A stretch of DNA of 64,000 bases, taken from positions 1 to 64,000 of the forward strand of contig NZ_CP043732.1 in NCBI RefSeq assembly GCF_014084045.1, written 5' to 3'. A program made the position numbers and the translations under genes. The stretch's first letter is position 1, and each line of letters begins with the position of its first letter. A model generated the notes under the pieces. The model was not told the DNA's origin. It searched no databases and worked only from the letters and a program-made list of their open reading frames with translations. Shown here in pieces: positions 38,041 to 46,985 of the stretch. Source of the DNA: Microbacterium esteraromaticum. Its GTDB lineage: Bacteria; Actinomycetota; Actinomycetes; Actinomycetales; Microbacteriaceae.

Positions 38041-39219
38041 CTACCCGCGCGAGCGCCGGACGGAGAGCGCGACTCCCTCGGCGATCCGGTACGGATTTCC
38101 CGCGACCAGCGCGCCGATCGCGCGCCGCAGGCGCGAGAACTCCGCCCGCACGGTCACCTGATGCGCGGCGTCGCCGAACAGGCGGATGCTGAGCTCCGCC
38201 GCATTCATGCCGGCGCGACCGCGCTCGGCGAGGGCCACCAGCAGCTCGGCGTGTCGCGGCGAGAGAGCGCTGCGCCACGCCGACGCCGGGCCGCGCACCT
38301 CGAGCAGAGCCTGCGCGCCGCTCACGTCGATCACAGCCTCGAGAGCGGCGCGCTGCTCGCTCGGCCGGATGAGCCACCCGTCCGCCAGGCGCTCCGGCAT
38401 GCAGATCCCGAGACCGGGCACGGCCACCGCCCGATCGGCCTGCGGCGCCTCGATGCGATCGCGCGGTGCCAGTCCCTGCTGCGTGGCGACCCAGCCGGCG
38501 TCGTCGACGACCAGCAGCGGTCCGCCGACGCCGGCGAGAAGCGGATGCACAGTGCGGCGCAGCCGCTCCAGCCGGTCGCCGTGCCTGCGCTGCAGTCTCG
38601 CCTGCGCGAGCTGCACCGAGGCCCCGACCAGCGCACGGATGGCCGGGTGCAGCGTGAGCGCCGGGCCGCTCACGTCGACTATGCCGAGCAGAGTGCCGTC
38701 CATCGGATCGTGTACGGGCGACGCGGTGCAGTACCACGGCACCTGCGCGTTCTCGAAGTGCTCGGCCGAGAACAGCTGCACGGGCGATGCCTCGGCGAGA
38801 GCCGTCCCGATGGCGTTCGTGCCGACGGCATCCTCCGTCCACACCGCCCCCTCGACGAACCCGAGCCGGTCGGCCTGCATCTTCACCCCCGGCGCTCCGC
38901 TGCGCCACAGCACGACGCCGTCCGCATCCGTGACGACGACCAGATACGAGGCCGCATCCGCAGCCGCGAGAAGCGGCATCCTCAGTTCGTCGAGCACGGT
39001 CGACAGCGGCGAGCGGCGACGGCGCTCCTCGACCTGAGACCAGGCCAGCGGGTCGCGACGTGAGCGCCCCTCGGGGTCGACGCCGAGGTTCATCGTCCGG
39101 GCCCACGAGCGCGCCACGACCGGCCGCGGATGCTCCGGAGGCCGCGCCCCCGACAGCACGGCGTCGTGCACGCGCACGAGGCTGCGGGCGAGGTCGGCGA
39201 GATCCGGCGTCGTTGCCAT
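38041..39219 (-). CDS. GAF-domain transcriptional regulator (AcoR-like sensor)
   Basis: A 392-residue regulator. The N-terminal half has the sensor region seen in AcoR-type activators: RPVVARSWARTMNLGVDP, then a GAF domain with VVVTDADGVVLWRSG, WTEDAVGTNAIGTALAE and SAEHFENAQVPWYCTASPV. There is no AAA+ or sigma-54 domain. Instead the C-terminus (about 315-392) has a winged-helix-like region LSPRHAELLVALAERGRAGM to FSRLRRAIGALV. It is divergent from the flavin monooxygenase, with a perfect inverted repeat between them, so it very likely controls that gene. The ATG at 39219 has TAGCCT 6 nt upstream. Confidence 0.8.
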   Translation of the reverse strand: MATTPDLADLARSLVRVHDAVLSGARPPEHPRPVVARSWARTMNLGVDPEGRSRRDPLAWSQVEERRRRSPLSTVLDELRMPLLAAADAASYLVVVTDADGVVLWRSGAPGVKMQADRLGFVEGAVWTEDAVGTNAIGTALAEASPVQLFSAEHFENAQVPWYCTASPVHDPMDGTLLGIVDVSGPALTLHPAIRALVGASVQLAQARLQRRHGDRLERLRRTVHPLLAGVGGPLLVVDDAGWVATQQGLAPRDRIEAPQADRAVAVPGLGICMPERLADGWLIRPSEQRAALEAVIDVSGAQALLEVRGPASAWRSALSPRHAELLVALAERGRAGMNAAELSIRLFGDAAHQVTVRAEFSRLRRAIGALVAGNPYRIAEGVALSVRRSRG

Positions 39220-39225
39220 GCGCAG

Positions 39226-39231
39226 AGGCTA
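39226..39231 (-). promoter_or_regulatory. -10 box TAGCCT for the GAF regulator gene (leaderless type)
   Basis: TAGCCT on the minus strand ends 6 nt before the ATG at 39219; the operator repeat begins 10 bp further upstream. Confidence 0.5.
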
Positions 39232-39241
39232 GGCGACCCTC

Positions 39242-39261
39242 CGTTGCAACATCGTGCAACG
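39242..39261. promoter_or_regulatory. Inverted repeat CGTTGCA-N6-TGCAACG, candidate operator
   Basis: Perfect 7-bp arms with a 6-bp spacer, central in the 78-bp region between the GAF regulator and the monooxygenase gene. It overlaps the regulator's own -35 region, suggesting both autoregulation and control of the monooxygenase. Confidence 0.65.
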
Positions 39262-39297
39262 CTTCCCCGACTGCGCGCGGAGGCGTGTGCTGGGGGC

Positions 39298-41157
39298 ATG
39301 ATCCAGACCGAAGAGCGGCCGGCGACGACGCCCGCCGCCACCACCGATCCCTCCGTCGCCCCTGCTCCGGCCCCCGACCCAGCCACAGCCTGGTTGGCCG
39401 CGTTCGAGGACGCGCTCACGGCGCGCGACGTCGCGCGGGCGTCCGGCCTGTTCGCCGCCACGAGCTTCTGGCGCGATCTCATCGCCTTCTCATGGAACAT
39501 CACGACCGTCGAGAACCCGTCGGGAGTCGCCGACCTGCTCAGCGCGACCCTCGACGGCACCGGCCCGCACGCCTTCCGGCTGACCGAGCCGGCCGACACT
39601 GCTGATGGTGTCACCACCGCCTGGTTCGAGTTCGAGACGGCCGTCGGACGCGGACGCGGACTCGTCCGCGTCGTCGACGAAGCCGGCCCGAAGGCCTGGA
39701 CGCTGCTCACCACGATGTACGAGCTGAAGGGACACGAGGAGCCTCTGCGCGAGCGACGGCCCAAAGGTGCGGAGCACGGTGCCGACCGCGAGCGCGTGAC
39801 CTGGCTCGAGAAGCGCCACGCAGAGGAGGCGTCGCTCGGCGTCGACACCCAGCCCTACACGCTCGTGATCGGCGGCGGCCAGGGCGGGATCGCGCTCGGC
39901 GCGCGCCTGCGTCAGCTGGGCGTGCCCTCCCTGGTGGTCGACAGGCACCCGCGCCCAGGCGATCAGTGGCGCAGCCGGTACAAGTCGCTCTGCCTGCACG
40001 ACCCGGTCTGGTACGACCACCTGCCCTACATCAAGTTCCCCGAGAACTGGCCCGTCTTCGCTCCGAAGGACAAGGTGGGCGACTGGCTCGAGTCGTACGT
40101 CAAGGTGATGGAGGTGCCGTACTGGTCGAGCACCACGGTCACCAGCGCCGCATTCGACGAGGGGTCGGGCACGTGGCGCGTCGATCTGATCCGAGAAGGG
40201 CAGGAGATGACGCTGCACCCCACGCAGCTCGTCTTCGCCACCGGCATGTCGGGCAAGGCGAACGTGCCGACGTTCCCCGGACAGGATGTCTTCCGCGGTG
40301 AGCAGCAGCACTCCTCCCAGCATCCGGGACCCGACGCCTGCGCGGGCAGGCGGGTGGTGGTGATCGGCAGCAACAACTCCGCCTTCGACATCTGCGGCGC
40401 TCTGTGGGAGCACGGGGCCGACGTCACGATGGTGCAGCGCTCGTCGACGCACATCGTCAAGAGCGACACCTTGATGGACATCGGCCTCGGCGACCTGTAC
40501 TCGGAGCGCGCCCTCGCCGCGGGGGTGACCACTGAGAAGGCCGACCTCATCTTCGCCTCGCTGCCGTACCGGATCATGCACGAGTTCCAGATCCCGCTGT
40601 ACGAGCGCATGAAGGAGCGCGACAGCGACTTCTACGACCGGCTCACCGCCGCCGGCTTCGATCTCGACTGGGGCGACGACGGGTCAGGCCTGTTCCTCAA
40701 GTACCTGCGCCGCGGCTCCGGCTACTACATCGACGTCGGCGCGGCCGAGCTCGTGGCCGACGGCGAGGTGAAGCTCGCCAAGGGCGATGTCGACCATCTC
40801 ACCGAGGACGCGGTGGTGCTGAAGGACGGCACGGTGCTGCCGGCGGACCTCGTCGTCTACGCGACCGGCTATGGCTCGATGAACGGCTGGGTGGCCGATC
40901 TGATCAGTCCCGAGGTGGCCGACGCGGTCGGCAAGTGCTGGGGGCTGGGCTCGGACACCACCAAGGACCCCGGCCCGTGGGAGGGCGAGCAGCGCAACAT
41001 GTGGAAGCCGACCAGGCAGCCGAACCTCTGGTTCCACGGCGGCAATCTGCACCAGTCGCGGCACTACTCGCTGTACCTCGCTCTGCAGCTCAAGGCGCGG
41101 CACGCGGGCATCCCGACGCCCGTGTACGCCCTCGCCGACGTGCATCACACCCGCTGA
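39298..41157 (+). CDS. Flavin-dependent monooxygenase with N-terminal NTF2-like domain
   Basis: A 619-residue protein. Residues about 25-165 form a SnoaL/NTF2-like domain (AWLAAFEDALTARDVARASG, TSFWRDLIAFSW). Residues about 180-619 are a class B flavin monooxygenase: FAD motif VIGGGQGGIALGARL, FPGQDVFRGEQQHSSQHPG matching the FMO fingerprint, NADPH motif VIGSNNSAFDICGAL, and two ATG-type motifs VFATGMSG and VYATGYGS. It resembles YUC-like/indole-type and ketone FMOs, but the substrate is not predictable. ATG at 39298. It is divergent from a GAF sensor-regulator that may respond to the substrate, and closed by a bidirectional terminator. Confidence 0.85.
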   Translation: MIQTEERPATTPAATTDPSVAPAPAPDPATAWLAAFEDALTARDVARASGLFAATSFWRDLIAFSWNITTVENPSGVADLLSATLDGTGPHAFRLTEPADTADGVTTAWFEFETAVGRGRGLVRVVDEAGPKAWTLLTTMYELKGHEEPLRERRPKGAEHGADRERVTWLEKRHAEEASLGVDTQPYTLVIGGGQGGIALGARLRQLGVPSLVVDRHPRPGDQWRSRYKSLCLHDPVWYDHLPYIKFPENWPVFAPKDKVGDWLESYVKVMEVPYWSSTTVTSAAFDEGSGTWRVDLIREGQEMTLHPTQLVFATGMSGKANVPTFPGQDVFRGEQQHSSQHPGPDACAGRRVVVIGSNNSAFDICGALWEHGADVTMVQRSSTHIVKSDTLMDIGLGDLYSERALAAGVTTEKADLIFASLPYRIMHEFQIPLYERMKERDSDFYDRLTAAGFDLDWGDDGSGLFLKYLRRGSGYYIDVGAAELVADGEVKLAKGDVDHLTEDAVVLKDGTVLPADLVVYATGYGSMNGWVADLISPEVADAVGKCWGLGSDTTKDPGPWEGEQRNMWKPTRQPNLWFHGGNLHQSRHYSLYLALQLKARHAGIPTPVYALADVHHTR

Positions 41158-41179
41158 GCATCACCGGGATGACCGAAGT

Positions 41180-41208
41180 GCTCCCCGACCGCTGAGCGGA
41201 CGGGGAGC
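41180..41208. terminator. Bidirectional terminator between monooxygenase gene and metE
   Basis: GCTCCCCG-A-CCGCT-G-AGCGG-A-CGGGGAGC, an almost fully paired hairpin between convergent genes. Confidence 0.85.
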
Positions 41209-41234
41209 CCTCCGGCATCCCGGATCAGATCGGA

Positions 41235-43547
41235 TCAGGCCGGGACGACGACGTCCTCGCGGACACGACGCGTGGCCTCGACGATGTTGCGCAGCGACTG
41301 CACCGTCTCCTCGTAGGCACGGGTCTTCAGTCCGCAGTCCGGGTTCACCCACAGCTGACTCAGGGGCAACTCGTCGACGGCGCGGCGCAGCAGCGACTCG
41401 ATCTCCTCCACGCTGGGCACGCGCGGCGAGTGGATGTCGTAGACGCCGGGGCCGACACCGTGGTCGAACCCGAAGCGGGCGATGTCTGCGACGACCTCCA
41501 TGCGGCTGCGAGCCGCCTCGATCGAGGTCACATCGGCATCCAGGGCGCGGATCGCATCGATCACCACACCGAACTCCGAATAGCAGAGATGCGTGTGGAT
41601 CTGAGTGCCGGCGGCGGCGCCGCCGGTGGCGAGACGGAAGGAGCGCACAGACCAGTCGAGGTAATCGGCCTGGTCGGCCGCCTTCAGCGGAAGCAGCTCG
41701 CGCAGCGCAGGCTCATCGACCTGGATGATCGCGATACCCGCGGCCTCGAGGTCGGTGATCTCGTCGCGCAGCGCGAGCGCGACCTGGTTGGCCGTCTCGC
41801 CGAGCGGCTGGTCGTCGCGCACGAACGACCAGGCGAGGATCGTGACCGGGCCGGTGAGCATGCCCTTGACCGGCTTGACGCTCAGCGACTGGGCGTACGC
41901 CGCCCACGACACCGTGATCTGCGCCGGGCGCGACACGTCTCCCCAGAGGATCGACGGGCGCGTGGCGCGCGAGCCGTAGGACTGCACCCATCCGTGCTGG
42001 GTCACGGCGAAGCCGTCGAGGTGCTCGGCGAAGTACTGCACCATGTCGTTGCGCTCGGGCTCCCCGTGCACGAGCACGTCGAGGCCGAGGTCCTCCTGAA
42101 GGGCGACGACCTGGTCGATCTCGCGACGCAGGAAGTCGTCGTAGTCGTCCTCAGGAAGTTCGCCGCGCAGGAACCGGGCACGGGCTCGACGGATGTCTCC
42201 GGTCTGCGGGAAGGAGCCGATGGTGGTCAGCGGCAGGGCGGGCAGTTTCAGCGCCTGCTGCGCGCTCTCACGCTCCTCGTACGGAACGCGCGAGAACTCC
42301 GCCTCGGCGAACGCGTGCTCGCGCACGGCTCCATCGCGCACACCAGGGGCCTCGCGGCGGTCGGCGAGGGCGGCGGATGCCGCATCGAGGGCCTCGGCGA
42401 TGGCATCGCGGCCCTCGGCCAGTCCCTGCGCGAGGGTGACCACCTGGCCGACCTTCTGATCGGCGAAGGCGAGCCACGAGACCAGGCGGGGGTCGAGTGC
42501 GGTCTCGTCGTCGACGTCGTGCGGCACGTGCAGCAACGAGGTGGAGGTGGATGCCGAGACGGCACCCGCGCCGAGCGCGCGGAGCGCCTCGAGCTTCGTG
42601 AAGGCGGCGTCGAGGTCGCCCCGCCAGATGTTGTGGCCGTCGATCACGCCGCCGACGAGCGTCTTGCCCCCGAGCGCCGGGAGTGCGGCGGGCACGTCGC
42701 CGCGGGCGAGGTCGATGCCGATCGCCTCGATGGGAGCTGCGGCGAGCACCTCGAGCGTCGAGCCGAGCGCGGCGTACGGGGCTGCGACGAAGATCTGCGG
42801 ACGCTCGCTCGCACCGCCCAGCACCGCCAGGGCGCGGGCGGAGGCAGCGGCGAGCGCGGCGGTGTCGGCGGGAAGCGACTCGCTGACCAGCGCGGGCTCG
42901 TCGAGCTGCACCCACTGGGCGCCCGCGGCCCTCAGCTTCGCGAGCAGCGCGGCGTACACAGGCAGCACGTCGTCGAGTCGGCTGAGCGGGTCAAAGCCCT
43001 CGGGTGCGTCGTCCGACGCCTTCGCGAGAGCGAGCAGGGTGACGGGGCCCACGATCACCGGACGGGTGATGTATCCGGCCGACGCCGCTTCGGCGACCTG
43101 TGCGACGAGATGCTCGCTGGCGAGCGAGAACGTCGTCTCGGGGCCGATCTCGGGAACGAGGTAGTGGTAGTTCGAGTCGAACCACTTGGTCATCTCGAGC
43201 GGCGCTCGCTCACCCTCGCCGCGGGCGACGGTGAAGTAGGCGCCGAGCCCGATCGTCCCGTCTTCGTCGCGCAGGTCGTCGAAGCGGGCGGGGATCGCGC
43301 CGACGGTGACGGCGGCGTCGAGCACCTGGTCGTAGAACGAGAACGACTCGGGGATCGACGAGTCATCGCGTCCCAGGCCCAGTCCTGCCAGACGTGCGCG
43401 CGTCGTCGCCCGCAGCTCGGCGGCGGTGCGCTCCAGCTCGGCCTGGTCGGAGCGGCCGGCCCAGAAGGACTCGACCGCCTTCTTCAGCTCGCGACGGCGG
43501 CCGATGCGCGGGTAGCCGAGGATCGTCCCTGCGGGGAAAGCGGTCAT
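41235..43547 (-). CDS. metE: Cobalamin-independent methionine synthase
   Basis: A 770-residue MetE transferring the methyl group of methyltetrahydrofolate-triglutamate to homocysteine. The N-terminal GYPRIGRRRELKKAVESFW and C-terminal core are typical, and zinc ligands are visible in THLCYSEF and VNPDCGLKTR, with ERNDMVQYF before them. The ATG overlaps the metF stop (ATGA), so metF and metE form one operon in which the first product makes the methyl donor for the second. No cobalamin or SAM riboswitch was recognised upstream. Confidence 0.96.
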   Translation of the reverse strand: MTAFPAGTILGYPRIGRRRELKKAVESFWAGRSDQAELERTAAELRATTRARLAGLGLGRDDSSIPESFSFYDQVLDAAVTVGAIPARFDDLRDEDGTIGLGAYFTVARGEGERAPLEMTKWFDSNYHYLVPEIGPETTFSLASEHLVAQVAEAASAGYITRPVIVGPVTLLALAKASDDAPEGFDPLSRLDDVLPVYAALLAKLRAAGAQWVQLDEPALVSESLPADTAALAAASARALAVLGGASERPQIFVAAPYAALGSTLEVLAAAPIEAIGIDLARGDVPAALPALGGKTLVGGVIDGHNIWRGDLDAAFTKLEALRALGAGAVSASTSTSLLHVPHDVDDETALDPRLVSWLAFADQKVGQVVTLAQGLAEGRDAIAEALDAASAALADRREAPGVRDGAVREHAFAEAEFSRVPYEERESAQQALKLPALPLTTIGSFPQTGDIRRARARFLRGELPEDDYDDFLRREIDQVVALQEDLGLDVLVHGEPERNDMVQYFAEHLDGFAVTQHGWVQSYGSRATRPSILWGDVSRPAQITVSWAAYAQSLSVKPVKGMLTGPVTILAWSFVRDDQPLGETANQVALALRDEITDLEAAGIAIIQVDEPALRELLPLKAADQADYLDWSVRSFRLATGGAAAGTQIHTHLCYSEFGVVIDAIRALDADVTSIEAARSRMEVVADIARFGFDHGVGPGVYDIHSPRVPSVEEIESLLRRAVDELPLSQLWVNPDCGLKTRAYEETVQSLRNIVEATRRVREDVVVPA

Positions 43548-44494
43548 GAGGTTCCTTTCGATGCTGCGGAGAGCTGGCGCTCGGGGATGATCCCGGCGGA
43601 TTGGAGGACATCGAGCACGGTCTCGTGCTGGTTGAACGCATACAGGTGCACTCCGGGTGCACCGCCGTCGACGACCGCGCGGATGAGATCGGATGCCCAT
43701 CGGATGCCGATCTGGCGGCGTCCCTCGGTGGTCGGTTCGATCTCCAGATCGATGGCGAGCTCGCCGGGAAGGTCCTCGCCGGTCAGCTCGAGCACGCGGG
43801 TGAGCCTCGCGGGCGAGGTGATAGGCATGATGCCGGGCAGGATGGGGATCGTCACACCGGCCCGCCGAGCGCGCTCGACGAATGCGAGGTAGTGGTCGGC
43901 GTGGAAGAAAAGCTGGGTGATGGCGACGGTGGCGCCGGCCGCCTGCTTCGCGAGCAGGGCGTCGACGTGCTGGCTGCTGTAGGCCGAGCGGGGGTGTCCG
44001 TTCGGGAAGGCGGCGACGGCGATGTTCACCTTGCGGCGCGGAGCGACGCGCACGGCACCGGGGTTGCCGCGCACCGGCGACTCCTCGTACGGAGCGCGCT
44101 CGGCCTGCACGCGATCGATCAGCTGCACGAGCTGCGCCGAGCTCTCGAGGTCGCCGAGGAACACATCGTCCTCGTCCTGCCCCGCCGGCGGGTCGCCGCG
44201 CAGTGCCAGGAAGCTGAGCACGCCGGCATCGAGGAACTCCCGGATCAGTCGCGCAGCCCCGGCATAGGTGTTGCCCACACACGTGAGGTGGGCGAGCGGT
44301 TCGGTGTCGGTGTGGGCGCGGATGTAGCGCAGCACCTCGAGCGAGCGTCCTCCCGTGGATCCGCCGGCGCCGTAGGTCACCGAGATGAATTCGGGTCCGA
44401 CCTCGGCGAGACGGTCGATGGTGTCGTGCAGCGCGCGGGCGCTCTCCGCCGTGCGAGGCGGGTACAGCTCGAAGGAGAAGGGGGTGGTGCTCAC
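43544..44494 (-). CDS. metF: 5,10-methylenetetrahydrofolate reductase
   Basis: A 316-residue flavoprotein barrel reducing methylene-THF to methyl-THF. FELYPPRTAESARALHDTID with the catalytic glutamate, FISVTYGAGGS, HLTCVGNTYAG and TQLFFHADHYL are diagnostic. The GTG start at 44494 has AGGAG upstream. It is first in the metFE operon. Confidence 0.95.
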   Translation of the reverse strand: MSTTPFSFELYPPRTAESARALHDTIDRLAEVGPEFISVTYGAGGSTGGRSLEVLRYIRAHTDTEPLAHLTCVGNTYAGAARLIREFLDAGVLSFLALRGDPPAGQDEDDVFLGDLESSAQLVQLIDRVQAERAPYEESPVRGNPGAVRVAPRRKVNIAVAAFPNGHPRSAYSSQHVDALLAKQAAGATVAITQLFFHADHYLAFVERARRAGVTIPILPGIMPITSPARLTRVLELTGEDLPGELAIDLEIEPTTEGRRQIGIRWASDLIRAVVDGGAPGVHLYAFNQHETVLDVLQSAGIIPERQLSAASKGTS

Positions 44495-44599
44495 GGCGTT
44501 CTCCTTCGTTGCTCGGGGGCGAGGGTGTCCTCAGACGGTAGGACAGCCGCTCGGCGCGGCGCACACTGTGTGACGCCGTGTGTCGACCGTCGCTCTGGC

Positions 44600-44605
44600 T
44601 AGGCT
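44600..44605 (+). promoter_or_regulatory. -10 box TAGGCT for the S9 peptidase gene (leaderless type)
   Basis: TAGGCT ends 6 nt before the ATG at 44612 with CGGAGC between. Confidence 0.5.
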
Positions 44606-44611
44606 CGGAGC

Positions 44612-46465
44612 ATGACCGCACCGCACGGCTCGTGGCCCTCCCCGTTCACCGCGCAGATGATCGCGCAGGCATCTCCCCGCATCGACGGGGCGCGCTTCGT
44701 CGGCGATGAGATCTGGTGGGGTGAGTCGGTTCCCGCCGAGGGCGGCAGGGTGACGGTGCGCAGCTCGAGCGGCGCGGAGGTGCTTCCCCTGCCGTGGAAT
44801 GCGCGCTCGCGAGTCCACGAGTACGGCGGAGGCGCATGGACCGCCGGCGACGACGGCACGCTGTATTTCGTCAACGGCGCTGATCAGCGGGTGCACCGGA
44901 TGCCGCGCGGGGGCGTCCCCGAGCCGCTGACTGAGGCGGGACCGGCGTTCGGCGGGCTCAGGCTGCAGCGCGGTCGCCTGCTCGCCGTGCGCGAGGACCT
45001 GCGACCCGAACAGCATCTGCGGGCGATCGTCGAGATCCCCCTCGACGGCTCGGCCGCTGACGACGAGTCCGCGGTGCGGACGCTCGTCTCGACGAGCGGG
45101 TTCGTCGCGCATCCCGCGCTCTCCCCCGACGGCGAGCGTCTCGCCTGGGTGCAGTGGAGCACCGTCCGGATGCCCTGGGAGCAGGCCCTTCTGCACGTCG
45201 CCCCTGTGGGCGGCGACGAGATCGAGTCCACGCGCACGCACGCCGCCCTTCAGCCTGAGTGGGTGAGCGACGACGAGCTGCTCCACCTCGACGATCCCTC
45301 GGGTCGCTGGAACCTGCGGCGGCTGCGTCTCGGCGAGACCTCGACCGGTTTCGCCGCTGCCGATGCCGACACCGGTGGCCCGCTCTGGGTGCTCGGCACC
45401 CGCTGGTATCAGCCCCTCGACGACGGCCGGGTCGTCGCCGTGCGCACGAACGGCGCTGACCAGATCGTGCAGATCTCGCCCGACGGCGAGAGCGTCGAGC
45501 TGCTCACCCTGCCGATCACGGCCGAGGCGAGCGTCGACGACGCCCGGGGCTCGAAGGTGCTCATCTCGGGCGCCGGGCGCACGGTCGGCGCGGGGCTGTG
45601 GTGCGTCGATCTCGATGACGGAACCATCACGACCGTGACGGGCGGCGCTGAGGCAGACGCCCGCTGGGTGCCACGCGCCAGGCCCGTGACCTTCGACGGC
45701 CCGCACGGGCCCGTGCACGCCTTCGACTACCCGCCCACGAACCCCGATGCGACTGCTCCGGATGGCGAGCTGCCGCCGTACATCGTCATGGTGCACGGCG
45801 GACCCACCGCACACGTGTCGGGTGCGGCATCCACCGCCTACGCCTACTGGACCAGCCGCGGCGTCGGCGTGCTCGATGTGAACTACGGCGGCTCGACGGG
45901 CTACGGACGCGCGTATCGCGAGCGACTCGACGGCCAGTGGGGCATCGTCGACGTCGACGACGTCATCGCCGCGGCCCGCGGCATGGCCGACGCCGGGCTC
46001 GCCGACCCTGCCCGCATCGCCATCCGCGGCGGCTCAGCCGGCGGATGGACGGTGCTCTGCGCTCTCGTCCGCGGCGGTGCCTTCAGCGCCGGCATCTCGC
46101 GGTACGGAGTCGCCGATCTTCGGATGCTGGCGGCTGAGACGCACGACTTCGAGGCGCACTACCTCGAGGGCCTGGTCGGGCCGCTGCCCGAGGCCGAGCG
46201 CGTGTACATCGAGAGGTCCCCGCTGTCGCACGCCGACCGGATCGATGTGCCGGTGCTGCTTCAGCAGGGGTCGGAGGACAGGGTCGTGCCGCCGTCGCAG
46301 TCGGAGGCCATCAGGGATGCGCTGGAGGCCCGAGGGGTGCCCCACGAGTACCTGCTGTTCGAGGGTGAGGGGCACGGGTTCCGCGCGGCCTCGTCGATCA
46401 TCGCGTCGCTCGAGGCGGAACTGCGCTTCCTCGGCCGGACGTTCGGCTTCCCGGTCGCCCCGTAA
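44612..46465 (+). CDS. S9-family prolyl oligopeptidase-type peptidase
   Basis: A 617-residue cytoplasmic serine peptidase. The N-terminal about 360 residues make a beta-propeller (repeats such as HPALSPDGERLAWVQW); the C-terminal alpha/beta-hydrolase domain has VMVHGGPTAHVSG, nucleophile IRGGSAGGWTVLCALV, acid QQGSEDRVVPP and histidine EGEGHGFR. Members cleave short peptides or acylaminoacyl peptides; no signal peptide is seen. Single gene, ending 3 bp from the convergent smpB. Confidence 0.88.
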   Translation: MTAPHGSWPSPFTAQMIAQASPRIDGARFVGDEIWWGESVPAEGGRVTVRSSSGAEVLPLPWNARSRVHEYGGGAWTAGDDGTLYFVNGADQRVHRMPRGGVPEPLTEAGPAFGGLRLQRGRLLAVREDLRPEQHLRAIVEIPLDGSAADDESAVRTLVSTSGFVAHPALSPDGERLAWVQWSTVRMPWEQALLHVAPVGGDEIESTRTHAALQPEWVSDDELLHLDDPSGRWNLRRLRLGETSTGFAAADADTGGPLWVLGTRWYQPLDDGRVVAVRTNGADQIVQISPDGESVELLTLPITAEASVDDARGSKVLISGAGRTVGAGLWCVDLDDGTITTVTGGAEADARWVPRARPVTFDGPHGPVHAFDYPPTNPDATAPDGELPPYIVMVHGGPTAHVSGAASTAYAYWTSRGVGVLDVNYGGSTGYGRAYRERLDGQWGIVDVDDVIAAARGMADAGLADPARIAIRGGSAGGWTVLCALVRGGAFSAGISRYGVADLRMLAAETHDFEAHYLEGLVGPLPEAERVYIERSPLSHADRIDVPVLLQQGSEDRVVPPSQSEAIRDALEARGVPHEYLLFEGEGHGFRAASSIIASLEAELRFLGRTFGFPVAP

Positions 46466-46468
46466 GGG

Positions 46469-46945
46469 CTACTCCCCCACGCGATTGCGCAGCCGCATGG
46501 CGCGCTCGGCCTCGCGGGTGTCCTGGCGCTCGCGCAGGGTCTGGCGCTTGTCGTACTCCTTCTTGCCCTTCGCGAGGGCGATCTCGACCTTGGCGCGTCC
46601 GTCCGAGAAGTACAGCTTCAGCGGGATGAGCGTGTAGCCGCCGGCCGAGACGGCATGCTCGAGCTTGCGGATCTCCTCCTTGTGCAGCAGCAGCTTGCGG
46701 ATGCGCTTGGCCGAGTGGTTGGTCCAGTGGCCCTGGGAGTACTCCGGGATGTGCACGGCGTCGAGGTACGCCTCGCCGCCCTTGACGTAGGCGTAGCCGT
46801 CGCTCAGGTTCGCTCGACCCTGGCGCAGCGACTTGACCTCGGTGCCGGTGAGCACGAGGCCTGCCTCGTACGACTTCTCGAGGTTGTAGTCGTGACGCGC
46901 GCGACGGTTGGTCGCGACGACCTTCTCCCCGCGTTCCCTGGGCAT
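46469..46945 (-). CDS. smpB: SsrA-binding protein SmpB
   Basis: A 158-residue tmRNA partner for rescue of stalled ribosomes: [40 protein letters not shown] and [15 protein letters not shown] are family motifs, with a basic C-terminal tail. It follows ftsX by 40 bp on the same strand, with AGGAG before the ATG. The ssrA gene itself was not seen nearby. Confidence 0.96.
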   Translation of the reverse strand: MPRERGEKVVATNRRARHDYNLEKSYEAGLVLTGTEVKSLRQGRANLSDGYAYVKGGEAYLDAVHIPEYSQGHWTNHSAKRIRKLLLHKEEIRKLEHAVSAGGYTLIPLKLYFSDGRAKVEIALAKGKKEYDKRQTLRERQDTREAERAMRLRNRVGE

Positions 46946-46985
46946 GTTCTTCTCCTGACGACAGACAGCCCCTCAGCCTACAGGC

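Noticed and set aside
44495..44611. SAM or cobalamin riboswitch upstream of metFE
   Set aside because: The 117-bp region is too short and no conserved riboswitch core (B12 box or SAM kink-turn elements) is visible.
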